A DNA stretch of 36,712 nt from an uncultured Prevotella sp. (lineage in GTDB: Bacteria > Bacteroidota > Bacteroidia > Bacteroidales > Bacteroidaceae). The notes under the pieces were generated by a model. It was not told the origin of the DNA. It ran no database searches and saw only the letters and a list, made by a program, of their open reading frames with translations. Of the stretch, positions 7,747-15,858 are shown one piece after another (position 1 is the stretch's first letter; every line of letters starts with the position of its first letter). The position numbers and the translations under genes are program-made. The DNA lies in NCBI GenBank assembly GCA_927910885.1, contig CAKMOD010000157.1:1-36712 (forward strand). The letters are read 5' to 3'.

Positions 7747-9408
7747 ATGGACTGGATTAACGGACTATTTGCCATTCCTTCTGCCCTGCAGGCAGTCGTG
7801 GTCCTCTCGCTGGTTTGTACAGTGGGATTGGGCTTGGGCAAAATTAGAGTAGCAGGCATATCACTTGGTATTGCCTTTGTATTCTTTTTTGGTATCGCTG
7901 CGGGTAGTTTTGGCTTGCAGGTAGATGAGCAGATGCTTAACTACTGTGAGACTTTCGGATTGGTTATCTTTGTCTATACACTCGGACTGAGTGTAGGACC
8001 AACCTTCTTTGGCTCCTTCCGGCATGAAGGAACCTTGTTTAATCTGTGGAGTTTAGGCGTTATCTTCTTGGGAACCATTATGTCTGTCGTGCTCTCATAT
8101 GCAATGAATGTACCGATGTCAAGCATGGTGGGTATCCTTTGTGGTGCTACAACGAATACGCCAGCACTTGGTGCTGCACAGCAAGCATTGCAACATGTGG
8201 GGCATAGTGGTGGTCCAGCAGCATTGGCAACAGCCGTTACTTATCCATTAGGTGTTGTCGGTGTTATCTTTGCCATGATATTTCTTCGTAAATTCTTTGT
8301 GAAGCCTTCCGACTTAGTAGTACATTCGGGAGTAGAAGACGACCATACTTACATCGGACAGTTTGTTGTTCTTAATCCAGCCGTTAATGGTAAAACAATC
8401 GCTGAGATAGCACAGGGAACACATCGAAAGTTTATTATCTCGCGTATTTGGCGTGGTGATGACGTAATCGTTCCAATGAGTACAACGGTCTTGAAAACCA
8501 ATGATAATCTGCTTGTAGCGTCAAAACGCGATGAAGTTCCAGCCATGGAGATTCTTTTCGGACAGCAGGTTAATCGTGACTTGAATAAAGAGCAAGTGGA
8601 TTGGAATCACCTTGATACAAAGGTGGAGAGTCGTGTTATCATCTTGTCAAACGGTGTGTTAAATGGTAAAAAACTTGGTCAGCTTCATTTGCGAGATGCT
8701 TATAATGTCAATGTGAGCCGTGTTATCCGTGCTGATATCAAGCTATTGGCAACGCAAGACCTTGTCCTTCGTTATGGCGACCGCCTTACCTTGGTGGGTC
8801 AACCAGAGGCTATTGATCATGCAGAGACCTTCTTGGGCAACTCTGTTAAGACGCTTAACGAACCTAATCTTGCTGTCATCTTCCTCGGAATGCTTCTTGG
8901 TTTGGCTTTAGGAACAATCCCTCTCAACATCCCTGGTATGGATTCACCAATCCGATTGGGTATTGCTGGTGGTCCAATCATCATGGGTATATTGGCTGGA
9001 GCCTTTGGTCCTCGTTTGCATTTCATAGCTTATACGACGCGTAGTGCCTCACTCATGCTTCGTAAGTTGGGTTTATCACTCTATCTGGCGTGCTTAGGCT
9101 TGGATGCTGGTAAAGACTTCCTTGACACCGTTGTGCGCCCAGAAGGTTTGCTATGGATAGGTTTAGGCTTTGCACTTACGGTTGTTCCTGTTATCATTGT
9201 TGGGTTAATAGCCCTGCGATTGAAGAAGTTTGACTTCGGAACTATCTGTGGTATCCTTTGCGGTTCGATGGCTAATCCAATGGCGTTGGGCTACGCCAAC
9301 GATACAATAAAGGGTGAAACCAGCAATATTAGTTATGCTTCGGTTTATCCTTTGGGTATGTTTGCCAGGGTTATCATAGCACAGATATTAGTCATGTTCT
9401 TCGTCTGA
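7747..9408 (+). CDS. AspT/YidE-type putative transporter with two TrkA-C domains
   Basis: At 553 residues this matches the aspartate:alanine exchanger (AAE) family, which includes AspT and YidE. About five hydrophobic segments lie in residues 1-185, followed by a soluble middle region (about 190-370). The middle has two TrkA-C/RCK-C-like domains (PAVNGKTIAEIA...NDNLLVASKRDE and NGVLNGKKLGQL...GDRLTLVGQPEA), followed by a second membrane half (about 375-553). The repeated GATTNTPALGAAQQAL (first half) and GSMANPMALGYAND (second half) are characteristic of the two inverted membrane repeats. The substrate cannot be read from sequence. It sits 9 bases after the pyridoxamine kinase and 18 bases before an ABC ATPase, so all three probably share one mRNA. 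Confidence 0.88.
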   Translation: MDWINGLFAIPSALQAVVVLSLVCTVGLGLGKIRVAGISLGIAFVFFFGIAAGSFGLQVDEQMLNYCETFGLVIFVYTLGLSVGPTFFGSFRHEGTLFNLWSLGVIFLGTIMSVVLSYAMNVPMSSMVGILCGATTNTPALGAAQQALQHVGHSGGPAALATAVTYPLGVVGVIFAMIFLRKFFVKPSDLVVHSGVEDDHTYIGQFVVLNPAVNGKTIAEIAQGTHRKFIISRIWRGDDVIVPMSTTVLKTNDNLLVASKRDEVPAMEILFGQQVNRDLNKEQVDWNHLDTKVESRVIILSNGVLNGKKLGQLHLRDAYNVNVSRVIRADIKLLATQDLVLRYGDRLTLVGQPEAIDHAETFLGNSVKTLNEPNLAVIFLGMLLGLALGTIPLNIPGMDSPIRLGIAGGPIIMGILAGAFGPRLHFIAYTTRSASLMLRKLGLSLYLACLGLDAGKDFLDTVVRPEGLLWIGLGFALTVVPVIIVGLIALRLKKFDFGTICGILCGSMANPMALGYANDTIKGETSNISYASVYPLGMFARVIIAQILVMFFV

Positions 9409-9426
9409 TAGGTCCTTAGTGTCGCA

Positions 9427-10137
9427 ATGATTATCAGTTTGTCTCAGTTATCAGTAGGCTATTCGCTTTCCCACCCTGTTATCTCTGACATCAACTTAGA
9501 GTTACGGAGTGGGCAGTTAGCATGCTTGATAGGAGAGAATGGAATTGGTAAATCAACCCTTTTAAAGACCCTCACAGGCTTTCTTCCCAAGTTGAAAGGT
9601 AGTCTTCTGTTGGATAATCGTGATATTGAGTCCTTTTCTCAACGAGAAATCGCACGGCAGGTGAGTATTGTTTTGACGCAAAAACCTGATGTACAAAACC
9701 TCACGATAGAGGAGATAATAGGCTTAGGAAGGTCGCCTTATACTGGTTTCTTTGGTCGATTGCGTGTGGAAGACCGCAAGGTTGTTGATGATGCAATTGC
9801 TACGATGGGTATTGAAAAGCTCAGAGGGAGAATGATTCAGACCCTTTCTGATGGCGAAAGGCAGAAGGTGATGATTGCGAAAGCACTCGCTCAAGAGACA
9901 CCTGTCATCCTGCTTGATGAGCCAACAGCCTTTCTCGATTTCCCTTCTAAGGCTGAGACCTTTCAGTCTTTACAGCGAATGGCACATGAAAGGGATAAAC
10001 TTATCCTTCTATCAACTCATGACTTAGAACTCGCTGTACGCTTTGCTGATAGCTTATTGGAGGTGAAAGCGGGGACGTTAAAGGCTGTATCAGTAGCGGA
10101 AGTGAAGGCTTCTATTCGTGCAATCATAGATGGTTAG
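9427..10137 (+). CDS. ABC transporter ATP-binding protein, iron-siderophore/haem/cobalamin type
   Basis: This 236-residue ATPase has Walker A GENGIGKST (residues 36-44), signature LSDGE (140-144), Walker B VILLDEP (160-166) and the switch His in STHD (His198). The sequence style (ACLIGENGIGKSTLLKTLTGF, RSPYTGFFGRL) fits the FecE/BtuD/HmuV group that serves FecCD permeases. No permease or binding protein lies next to it. The preceding gene is an unrelated secondary transporter and the following one a lipoprotein. It therefore probably works with a permease encoded elsewhere. It starts 18 bases after the transporter stop, consistent with the pdxY-transporter-ATPase operon. The ATPase call is near certain; the substrate class is an inference. 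Confidence 0.9.
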   Translation: MIISLSQLSVGYSLSHPVISDINLELRSGQLACLIGENGIGKSTLLKTLTGFLPKLKGSLLLDNRDIESFSQREIARQVSIVLTQKPDVQNLTIEEIIGLGRSPYTGFFGRLRVEDRKVVDDAIATMGIEKLRGRMIQTLSDGERQKVMIAKALAQETPVILLDEPTAFLDFPSKAETFQSLQRMAHERDKLILLSTHDLELAVRFADSLLEVKAGTLKAVSVAEVKASIRAIIDG

Positions 10138-10217
10138 GGTATTCTTTTGCCTATGTTTCGATAGTATTTTACCCCTATACGCAATAAATAAAACATTAAA
10201 ATAAATAGAACAAACTT

Positions 10218-10763
10218 ATGAAAAAGAATGTATGGATAGTTCCTATCGTCCTTGTACTTGCTTTAATCTTGAATAGTTGTGGTACACAACAGAAGGCAAC
10301 AGCGCCAGTCGTGGCTCCTGTTGTTCAAGAACCAGTTGTTGCAGTTGAACCTTTAGCGGAGGTTATCAGCATTGTGGAAGCTTTGGATATGTATCATAAT
10401 CCAGACAAGGTTGATGCTATTACAAAGAAGTATGGCTACAAGTTGAAGACAAATTATGAGGTTTATCGACTCGATAAGTTCAATAAGATGTATTATAAGA
10501 ATTGTGTGCTTGCAAAGCTTCTTACCGCCGACAAGTATGAGGATTATCCAAAGCCAATGCGCAAAGGTGTGTCAAGTTACGTTGCCTTTAAGGATGGTGC
10601 AATCATCATTGCAGTGTTTAATCAGCCAGCATACGACAACCTCGTGGCTCAGGTAAAGGCTGCTGGTTTCACCTTGGATATGCCAGGTAGTGAGGATATC
10701 TACACCAATGGTAGCCGCACTATCGCTTGTTATAAGGATGGAAAGAGCGTGAGAATCCAGTAA
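10218..10763 (+). CDS. hypothetical lipoprotein
   Basis: This is a 181-residue protein with a lipoprotein signal: a basic start (MKKN), a hydrophobic stretch and the lipobox LNSC with Cys21. A Pro/Val/Ala-rich tether (about residues 28-46) follows. The mature domain (about 50-181) is mixed alpha/beta with no motif I recognise. It ends GSRTIACYKDGKSVRIQ. It starts 80 bases after the ABC ATPase and could be read through from that operon; no clear TAnnTTTG promoter is visible. A strong terminator follows. Function unknown; probably a membrane-anchored periplasmic or surface protein. Confidence 0.8.
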   Translation: MKKNVWIVPIVLVLALILNSCGTQQKATAPVVAPVVQEPVVAVEPLAEVISIVEALDMYHNPDKVDAITKKYGYKLKTNYEVYRLDKFNKMYYKNCVLAKLLTADKYEDYPKPMRKGVSSYVAFKDGAIIIAVFNQPAYDNLVAQVKAAGFTLDMPGSEDIYTNGSRTIACYKDGKSVRIQ

Positions 10764-10813
10764 GACATCTATTGCTTTTATCGCTCTTTGCGCTTATTAG
10801 CATAAATCATAAC

Positions 10814-10873
10814 CCTCTCATCGCACCTCTTTTGCCACAAACCGTGGTCTAAGAGGAGGATGAGAGGTTTTTT
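10814..10873 (+). terminator. rho-independent terminator after the lipoprotein gene
   Basis: CCTCTCATC (10814-10822) pairs with GATGAGAGG (10859-10867), and CCTCTT (10826-10831) pairs inside with AAGAGG (10851-10856). A T-rich tract follows. Confidence 0.88.
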
Positions 10874-10897
10874 CTTTATACCTTTCTTGTCGTTTTG

Positions 10898-10929
10898 TTT
10901 GCTTTTCTCAGTTGTAAAGACTATATTTG
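10898..10929 (+). promoter_or_regulatory. promoter of the helix-hairpin-helix outer-membrane protein gene
   Basis: TTTG at 10898-10901, 20 bases, then TATATTTG at 10922-10929. This is a full consensus match, 29 bases before the start codon. Confidence 0.82.
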
Positions 10930-10958
10930 TTGTCTTAATACTTTGAAAGTCTAACTAA

Positions 10959-12953
10959 ATGAGAAATCTACTATTGACCTGCCTTTTAGGGCTTTTTAGC
11001 CTTACTTCTACAGCACAACAGACCTATGATTGGGAAGAATTGTTTGAAGAACTCTGTGCAAGTAACGAAGAAAACGTGGATGCAAAGGAAGAAACCTTTG
11101 AACTATTAGCCGACCTTTCAGAACATCCACTCAACCTCAATACGGCAAGTAGGGAAGAACTTACACGTATTCCGTTTCTTACAGCAGAACAAATTGAAGA
11201 TATACAAGCCTACGTTTATCAATATCATGGTATGCAGTCGTTGGGTGAGTTGGCAATGATTGAATCCTTAGATGCTCTCCGTCGCCAGCTTCTTCCTTAT
11301 TTTGTCTATGTCTCTCCAGTAGAAGAACAACACCAGTTTCCCACTCTTAAATCAATTATAAAAGGTGGAAAGCACAACTTCTTATTCACCTCTCACTTCC
11401 CTTTTTATCAGCGAGAAGGCGACCGCAAAGGCTATCTTGGCTATCCATATACCCATTCTTTCCGTTATTCCTTCCGGTATGGCGATTATGTTCAGGCTGG
11501 ATTGGTAGGCGCACAAGATGCTGGCGAACCCTTCTTTGCGCATGGTAATTATTTGGGATATGATCATTACAGCTTTTATTTACTGTTAAGAAAGGTGGGA
11601 CGATTGAAGAATTTGGCGGTAGGACGGTATAAAGTGAACTTCGGACAAGGACTTGTTATCAACAATTCCTTTGGCTTTGGGAAACTTGCCATGCTCTCAA
11701 CGTTAGGTAGACAAGCAACAGGTATTCGCGCACATTCCTCTCGTTCGGCTGGTAACTATCTGCAAGGAGCGGCTGCAACGGTAGAAATTACAAAGCATCT
11801 TGCCCTTACTACCTTTCTTTCCTATCGCTGTATAGATGCTAATCTTACGGATAGCGGAACCATTAAAACAATCCTTAAGACTGGTTATCATCGTACTGTG
11901 CGTGAGATAAGCAGTAAAGATGCTGCCACGCAGTTTGCTGCAGGAACGCATTTAGCTTGGTCGTCGGGTGCTTTTCGTATGGGATTATCGGGCGTTTATT
12001 CTTGTTTCAACAAGGATTTAACACCCAATACAACTTTATATTACCGCCATTATGCACCTTCTGGGACTAACTTTTGGAACGTAAGTGCAGACTATAGCTA
12101 TCAGCATCCACGTTGGTCGGTGGCAGGTGAGACGGCAATGGATAGTAAGGGAAGTGTTGCAATGGTGAACAAACTTTCCTATCAGCCAACTTCTAAGCTC
12201 TCTTTACTTGCTGTTCAGCGTTATTATGGCTATCAATATACAGCCCTCTTTGCACGTAGTTTTGGTGATAATGGGACGGTTCAGAATGAAAGTGGATTAC
12301 TTGTTGGTGCGAATTGGAATGTAAAACGTGGTTTGTCGCTCATGGCTTACACTGATTTCGCCTATTTCTCACACCCTCGTTTTGGCGCACATACAGCCAG
12401 TAAGGCATGGGACAACCTACTGATGCTTACTTACAGTCGGCAACGCTGGTCGCTCTTGGCTCGCTATCGCTTTAGAATACGTGAGAAAGATAATGTAGAT
12501 AAGTCGGTTCTTGTAAGCGAAATAACACAACGCAGTCGTCTTTCTTTAGCTTATTCGGCAGAGTCTTGGAGCTGTAAAACTCAGTTGGATGTAGTTGTAA
12601 GCAACTATCTCAAGCGTAGTTTCGGCTATATGGTGAGTGAGTCTGGGTCTTGGAAACCACTTTCCTGGCTCACGCTGAATGGCATGATCGGTTATTTCCA
12701 AACGACAGATTTTGCTTCACGTATCTATGTTTACGAGCGTGGTCCACTCTATTCTTTTAGTTTTCCTGCCTTCTTTGGTAAGGGTATGCATTATAGTCTG
12801 TTTGGTCGGGCAGACCTATCGAGCCGTCTTATGATAATTCTTCGCAGTTCTACCACGCATTATTTCGACCGTGACCATATATCCTCAGGGCTTCAGCAAG
12901 TCAATTCCTCAATGCTAAGTGGACTTGATATACAATTGCGTTGGTGGTTTTAA
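10959..12953 (+). CDS. helix-hairpin-helix domain protein with outer-membrane barrel region
   Basis: The protein has 664 residues and begins with a cleavable signal peptide ending around TSTAQQ. An acidic segment is followed by a ComEA-like helix-hairpin-helix region (about residues 55-115): HPLNLNTASREELTRIPFL and AEQIEDIQAYVYQYHG. The rest (about 140-664) is rich in aromatic residues with alternating polar/hydrophobic strands. It ends in LDIQLRWWF, a terminal aromatic residue typical of outer-membrane beta-barrels. Proteins of this design are common in Bacteroidota. A role in DNA contact or uptake is sometimes inferred from the HhH domain, but nothing here proves it. It is monocistronic, with its own promoter. 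Confidence 0.85.
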   Translation: MRNLLLTCLLGLFSLTSTAQQTYDWEELFEELCASNEENVDAKEETFELLADLSEHPLNLNTASREELTRIPFLTAEQIEDIQAYVYQYHGMQSLGELAMIESLDALRRQLLPYFVYVSPVEEQHQFPTLKSIIKGGKHNFLFTSHFPFYQREGDRKGYLGYPYTHSFRYSFRYGDYVQAGLVGAQDAGEPFFAHGNYLGYDHYSFYLLLRKVGRLKNLAVGRYKVNFGQGLVINNSFGFGKLAMLSTLGRQATGIRAHSSRSAGNYLQGAAATVEITKHLALTTFLSYRCIDANLTDSGTIKTILKTGYHRTVREISSKDAATQFAAGTHLAWSSGAFRMGLSGVYSCFNKDLTPNTTLYYRHYAPSGTNFWNVSADYSYQHPRWSVAGETAMDSKGSVAMVNKLSYQPTSKLSLLAVQRYYGYQYTALFARSFGDNGTVQNESGLLVGANWNVKRGLSLMAYTDFAYFSHPRFGAHTASKAWDNLLMLTYSRQRWSLLARYRFRIREKDNVDKSVLVSEITQRSRLSLAYSAESWSCKTQLDVVVSNYLKRSFGYMVSESGSWKPLSWLTLNGMIGYFQTTDFASRIYVYERGPLYSFSFPAFFGKGMHYSLFGRADLSSRLMIILRSSTTHYFDRDHISSGLQQVNSSMLSGLDIQLRWWF

Positions 12954-13090
12954 GTGCTAATGCTTTATGTGATTACGATTTATGGAGAGCCTCTTTCGTT
13001 TTATTATTAACTATCGATTCTATCCTTTCCTATAGCTGTAAAAGTAATTAAAAGTAACGATATAAACAAGTAAGGACCATGCTTTCCGAA

Positions 13091-13181
13091 TTATTTACAT
13101 GAAAATAAAATATTTTTTTGTCGTGAAAATAAATATTTATCTTCATGAAAATAAATTCTTTTTTTACATGAAAATAATTTC
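13091..13181. repeat. AT-rich 4-unit array, copy C
   Basis: Four units centred on CATGAA, CGTGAA, CATGAA and CATGAA are each followed by an A/T tail. The left end CGAATTATTTACATGAA and the right end ACATGAAAATAATTTCC are near-inverted copies. It lies 138 bases after the helix-hairpin-helix gene and before the promoter of the next gene. Nothing else is visible in the gap 12954-13290. Confidence 0.83.
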
Positions 13182-13291
13182 CAAAAAGAGCAGTGATTAG
13201 CTATTGCTTCAGCCCCTTTAAGGTTGTTAAACACGTGTAATCCGGAGATAAGAAACGGTGTTTTCTGTAGTATGTTCTTCCTTTTTTTATT

Positions 13292-13299
13292 TATATTTG
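13292..13299 (+). promoter_or_regulatory. -7 promoter element, start-deciding
   Basis: TATATTTG lies 26 bases before the ATG at 13326. A longer in-frame reading from 13224 would begin upstream of this promoter, so the later start is preferred. Confidence 0.65.
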
Positions 13300-13325
13300 C
13301 AAATGAAATTAATTCTATATACGGG

Positions 13326-14114
13326 ATGAAACAAATTAATAAGATATTACTACGTCTGGGCTGTATAGTCTTGGGGTTGTTTTATTGCTCAGAACAGACT
13401 TTGGCTGTAGGAGAAAGAACTAATTCAGTAATGGCGAAAGGGATACTTGTAAGGCAAGGTTCAGGTTCGGAAAGGAAAGTTGTAAAACCTCGTAATATAC
13501 ATGTCGAACAACAGAGGATAGCAAGGTTTATTCCTAATGGATACAAACTTATTAAGAAGGTTTATGGCGATTTGAACAAAGATGGATATAGAGACTGTGT
13601 GTTACTTATTAAGTCAACACGTAAGGATCATATCAAGACAGACAGTGAAGGCAATGTTATAGACCGAAACCGAAAGGGTCTTGTTGTTTTGTTTAATAAA
13701 AAAGGAATGTATCAACTTGCTTCAAAGAATCTTAATTTCCTTATGCCTGACAAAGGATATAAGGATGGAAACCCTTCTGATAGTTTGTCTGTAAATATAC
13801 GAGATGGAAAGTTATATATCTTTTATAATGAAAAAGACATAGGTAATAAATCATTCTGTTTTAGGTATCAAGGTACCGACTTAGTTCTTATAGGAGCAGA
13901 TTTTAGTTTTACGTATGGTAAGGAACTTCCCTTAACAATTGAAAGTTATAATTTTCTGGCACGTGTATCATCCCATGAGAATCAGATAGAAAATTTCCAT
14001 GAAGATGTGGATGCCACCTATGAATGGGAGGCAGGTCGACTAAAGAAAAAGCCGCTGATAAAGCTATCGGAGATTCATGCTCTTGAAGATTTGCGTTTTG
14101 AAACGTTAGATTAA
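13326..14114 (+). CDS. hypothetical secreted protein with calcium-loop (FG-GAP-like) motif
   Basis: From the ATG at 13326 the protein has 262 residues. It begins with an export signal (MKQINKILLRLGCIVLGLFY), with cleavage likely near residues 22-28. An EF-hand-like acidic loop, GDLNKDGYRDCVLL (residues 81-94), resembles the calcium loops of FG-GAP/VCBS repeat proteins. A second stretch, SLSVNIRDGKLYIFYNEKD, looks like another beta-hairpin. The lipoprotein at 24565 has a matching GDLDGDGKLDLVL loop near its C-terminus, so the two may be distant relatives. Function is unknown; a periplasmic or surface calcium-binding role is an inference. The start was chosen because the -7 promoter lies just upstream and a signal peptide follows. 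Confidence 0.75.
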   Translation: MKQINKILLRLGCIVLGLFYCSEQTLAVGERTNSVMAKGILVRQGSGSERKVVKPRNIHVEQQRIARFIPNGYKLIKKVYGDLNKDGYRDCVLLIKSTRKDHIKTDSEGNVIDRNRKGLVVLFNKKGMYQLASKNLNFLMPDKGYKDGNPSDSLSVNIRDGKLYIFYNEKDIGNKSFCFRYQGTDLVLIGADFSFTYGKELPLTIESYNFLARVSSHENQIENFHEDVDATYEWEAGRLKKKPLIKLSEIHALEDLRFETLD

Positions 14115-14201
14115 GGCTTGCGTATAAGCCCCGAGAATTTGCCTTTAAGTGTATAGAGTGCAAGAATCGGCTCAAAATACTATTCAATCTACTCGTTTTT
14201 A

Positions 14202-14216
14202 GGCTCAGGATGAGCC
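14202..14216. promoter_or_regulatory. palindrome at the -33 position of the Fic gene, candidate operator
   Basis: GGCTCA-GGA-TGAGCC is a perfect 6-bp palindrome at 14202-14216. A further copy, ATCGGCTCA at 14166-14174, pairs with TGAGCCGAT at 14211-14219. The right arm falls where the -33 element would be, 20 bases before the -7 element at 14237. A bound repressor there would block this promoter. Confidence 0.45.
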
Positions 14217-14236
14217 GATAATCCGCTTTTTATTGC

Positions 14237-14244
14237 TATATTTG
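14237..14244 (+). promoter_or_regulatory. -7 promoter element of the Fic gene
   Basis: TATATTTG lies 22 bases before the ATG at 14267. The region expected to hold the -33 element is occupied by the GGCTCA palindrome. Confidence 0.65.
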
Positions 14245-14266
14245 CACCGATTATAGATTGTAAATC

Positions 14267-15301
14267 ATGAATGAATCAAGAGACATATTGCAATATCTGC
14301 ATTATCATCCACTCTCTTCTCGTGGTGATATTACTGCTGGAACGGCTTTCAAAGGTAGTGATGCAACTTTGAAACGTGTGATAGCGGCAGGCATTAAGGC
14401 TGGTGACATCGTGGCAGAAGGAAAGGCACGTGCTACTCGTTATAGGCTTTCTCCCCAAGCTCAGTTACTGATGCCACTCAATCTTGATACCTATTTCGCA
14501 CTTGAAGTGGATGAACGACAGGTGCATAGCAGTTACAATTTTGAGCTAATAAATGGTCTACTCGCAGAAACAAGACTTTTCTCAGACAAAGAGTTAGCTC
14601 ACCTTGATGCGTTACAAGATGAGTTTCGGCTGCATGTCAATGAGTTGACTGATAATGAGTATCGTAAGGAGATGGAGCGATTAGGAATTGATCTTAGTTG
14701 GAAGTCTTCGCAGATAGAAGGTAACACATATACTTTGCTTGAAACAGAACGTTTGCTCCGTGAGAGTAAGACTGCAGAAGGTAAGACAAAAGAAGAGGCT
14801 GTGATGCTACTCAATCATAAAGATGCTTTGAGCTTTATTCTTGATAACCCAGACTATCTACAGGAACTAACGGTTAGTCATATAGAGGATATTCACCAAT
14901 TACTAACAAAGGATCTCTCTATAGATAAAGGTCTTCGTCGTCATCGTGTTGGTATTACTGGAACCAATTACCATCCTTTAGACAACGAGTTTCAAATCCG
15001 TGAGGCTATGAGAGAAGCCTGTGAACTAATCAATAGTAAGTCTAATATCTTTGAGAAAGCCCTACTCACACTCGTACTTCTGTCTTATATTCAACCCTTC
15101 TCAGATGGGAATAAGCGCACAGCACGTATTACGAGTAATGCAATACTTATTGCTAATGACTATTGTCCACTTAGTTTTCGTTCTGTAGACTCAATAGACT
15201 ATAAGAAAGCTATGCTCATTTTTTATGAGCAGAATAACCTTTATGCTTTTAAGCAAATATTCATAGAACAATTTGAATTTGCCGTAAAGGAGTATTTTTA
15301 A
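14267..15301 (+). CDS. Fic family protein with catalytic His replaced by Gln
   Basis: This 344-residue protein has an N-terminal winged-helix-like part (about residues 1-70). The inhibitory motif SSQIEG (Ser147-Gly152) fits [S/T]xxxE[G/N]. A Fic core (about 175-340) includes the flap region TGTNYHPLDN. The active-site motif reads QPFSDGNKRTAR (residues 276-287). In the family consensus HxFx[D/E]GN[G/K]RxxR the first residue is the catalytic histidine, and here it is Gln276 (codon CAA). All other motif residues are kept. Fic enzymes normally transfer AMP or another phosphate-containing group to target proteins. Loss of the His predicts no classical AMP transfer, so the protein may be regulatory, use altered chemistry or be inactive. 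Length and reading frame are intact. No toxin or antitoxin partner is adjacent. Confidence 0.92.
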   Translation: MNESRDILQYLHYHPLSSRGDITAGTAFKGSDATLKRVIAAGIKAGDIVAEGKARATRYRLSPQAQLLMPLNLDTYFALEVDERQVHSSYNFELINGLLAETRLFSDKELAHLDALQDEFRLHVNELTDNEYRKEMERLGIDLSWKSSQIEGNTYTLLETERLLRESKTAEGKTKEEAVMLLNHKDALSFILDNPDYLQELTVSHIEDIHQLLTKDLSIDKGLRRHRVGITGTNYHPLDNEFQIREAMREACELINSKSNIFEKALLTLVLLSYIQPFSDGNKRTARITSNAILIANDYCPLSFRSVDSIDYKKAMLIFYEQNNLYAFKQIFIEQFEFAVKEYF

Positions 15302-15580
15302 TACTAAAGAAGATGTGAAGGTTGATTTATATTTACGCTTTTTGAGTCGCTAACTTAGAAAAAGAGGATGGTTTTTGTCTTGAAAGTGGGAGAGATTTGT
15401 TGTCGGATTATGCTGTAGACAAAAGAGTAGATGGACTTAGAGAATGTTTCAAGGTAGCTTATACTCATTCGGAAGTTATTAGTATTTGGACAAAACTTTG
15501 ACTTCTATTAGTTCGTTATTATGTCTTGCTACGTTTATTATAATGATTATAATGCTCTCTCTTGTGCCCTTTTGGTAGAC

Positions 15581-15657
15581 GTGTTGGTGCTCCGCACATG
15601 TGGTGCTGATGCTCCGCACGTGTGGTGCTGATGGTAAACACCAATGGTGCTAAGCAC
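15581..15657. repeat. GC-rich 22-bp array, copy G
   Basis: Units of 22 bp start at 15581, 15603 and 15625 with GTGTTGGTG, GTGCTGATG and GTGCTGATG. Units 1 and 2 contain CTCCGCAC. From about 15633 the sequence turns into the inverted form (GGTAAACACC, then GGTGCTAAGCAC). The array lies in the 480-base gap between the Fic gene and the metG terminator, in which I see no gene. Confidence 0.8.
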
Positions 15658-15779
15658 TAAATAGCTTGCAAAAAGTTCTCGGAATGGGATTAATTTGTTG
15701 TTAGGAAAGAGATGTACTACTATGAGTAAAGATGCCTTCTTTGATTACGGAAAACTTACTCTTACGAAAACAATACGAA

Positions 15780-15826
15780 AAAAGGCAATTATAAAGTGTG
15801 GAGATTCACACATTATAATTGCCTTT
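15780..15826 (-). terminator. terminator of metG
   Basis: AAAGGCAATTATAA on the left pairs with TTATAATTGCCTTT on the right, with an internal TGTG/CACA stem. The A run to the left gives a U tract on the minus strand. It lies about 35 bases beyond the metG stop, and could also stop transcription from the left. Confidence 0.85.
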
Positions 15827-15858
15827 TAAGGTTATTAAAAAAGCCGATGAGGCTTATC

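Noticed and set aside
13224..13325. Longer N-terminus for the secreted calcium-loop protein
   Set aside because: The -7 promoter at 13292-13299 lies inside this extension, and a proper signal peptide begins at the ATG at 13326.
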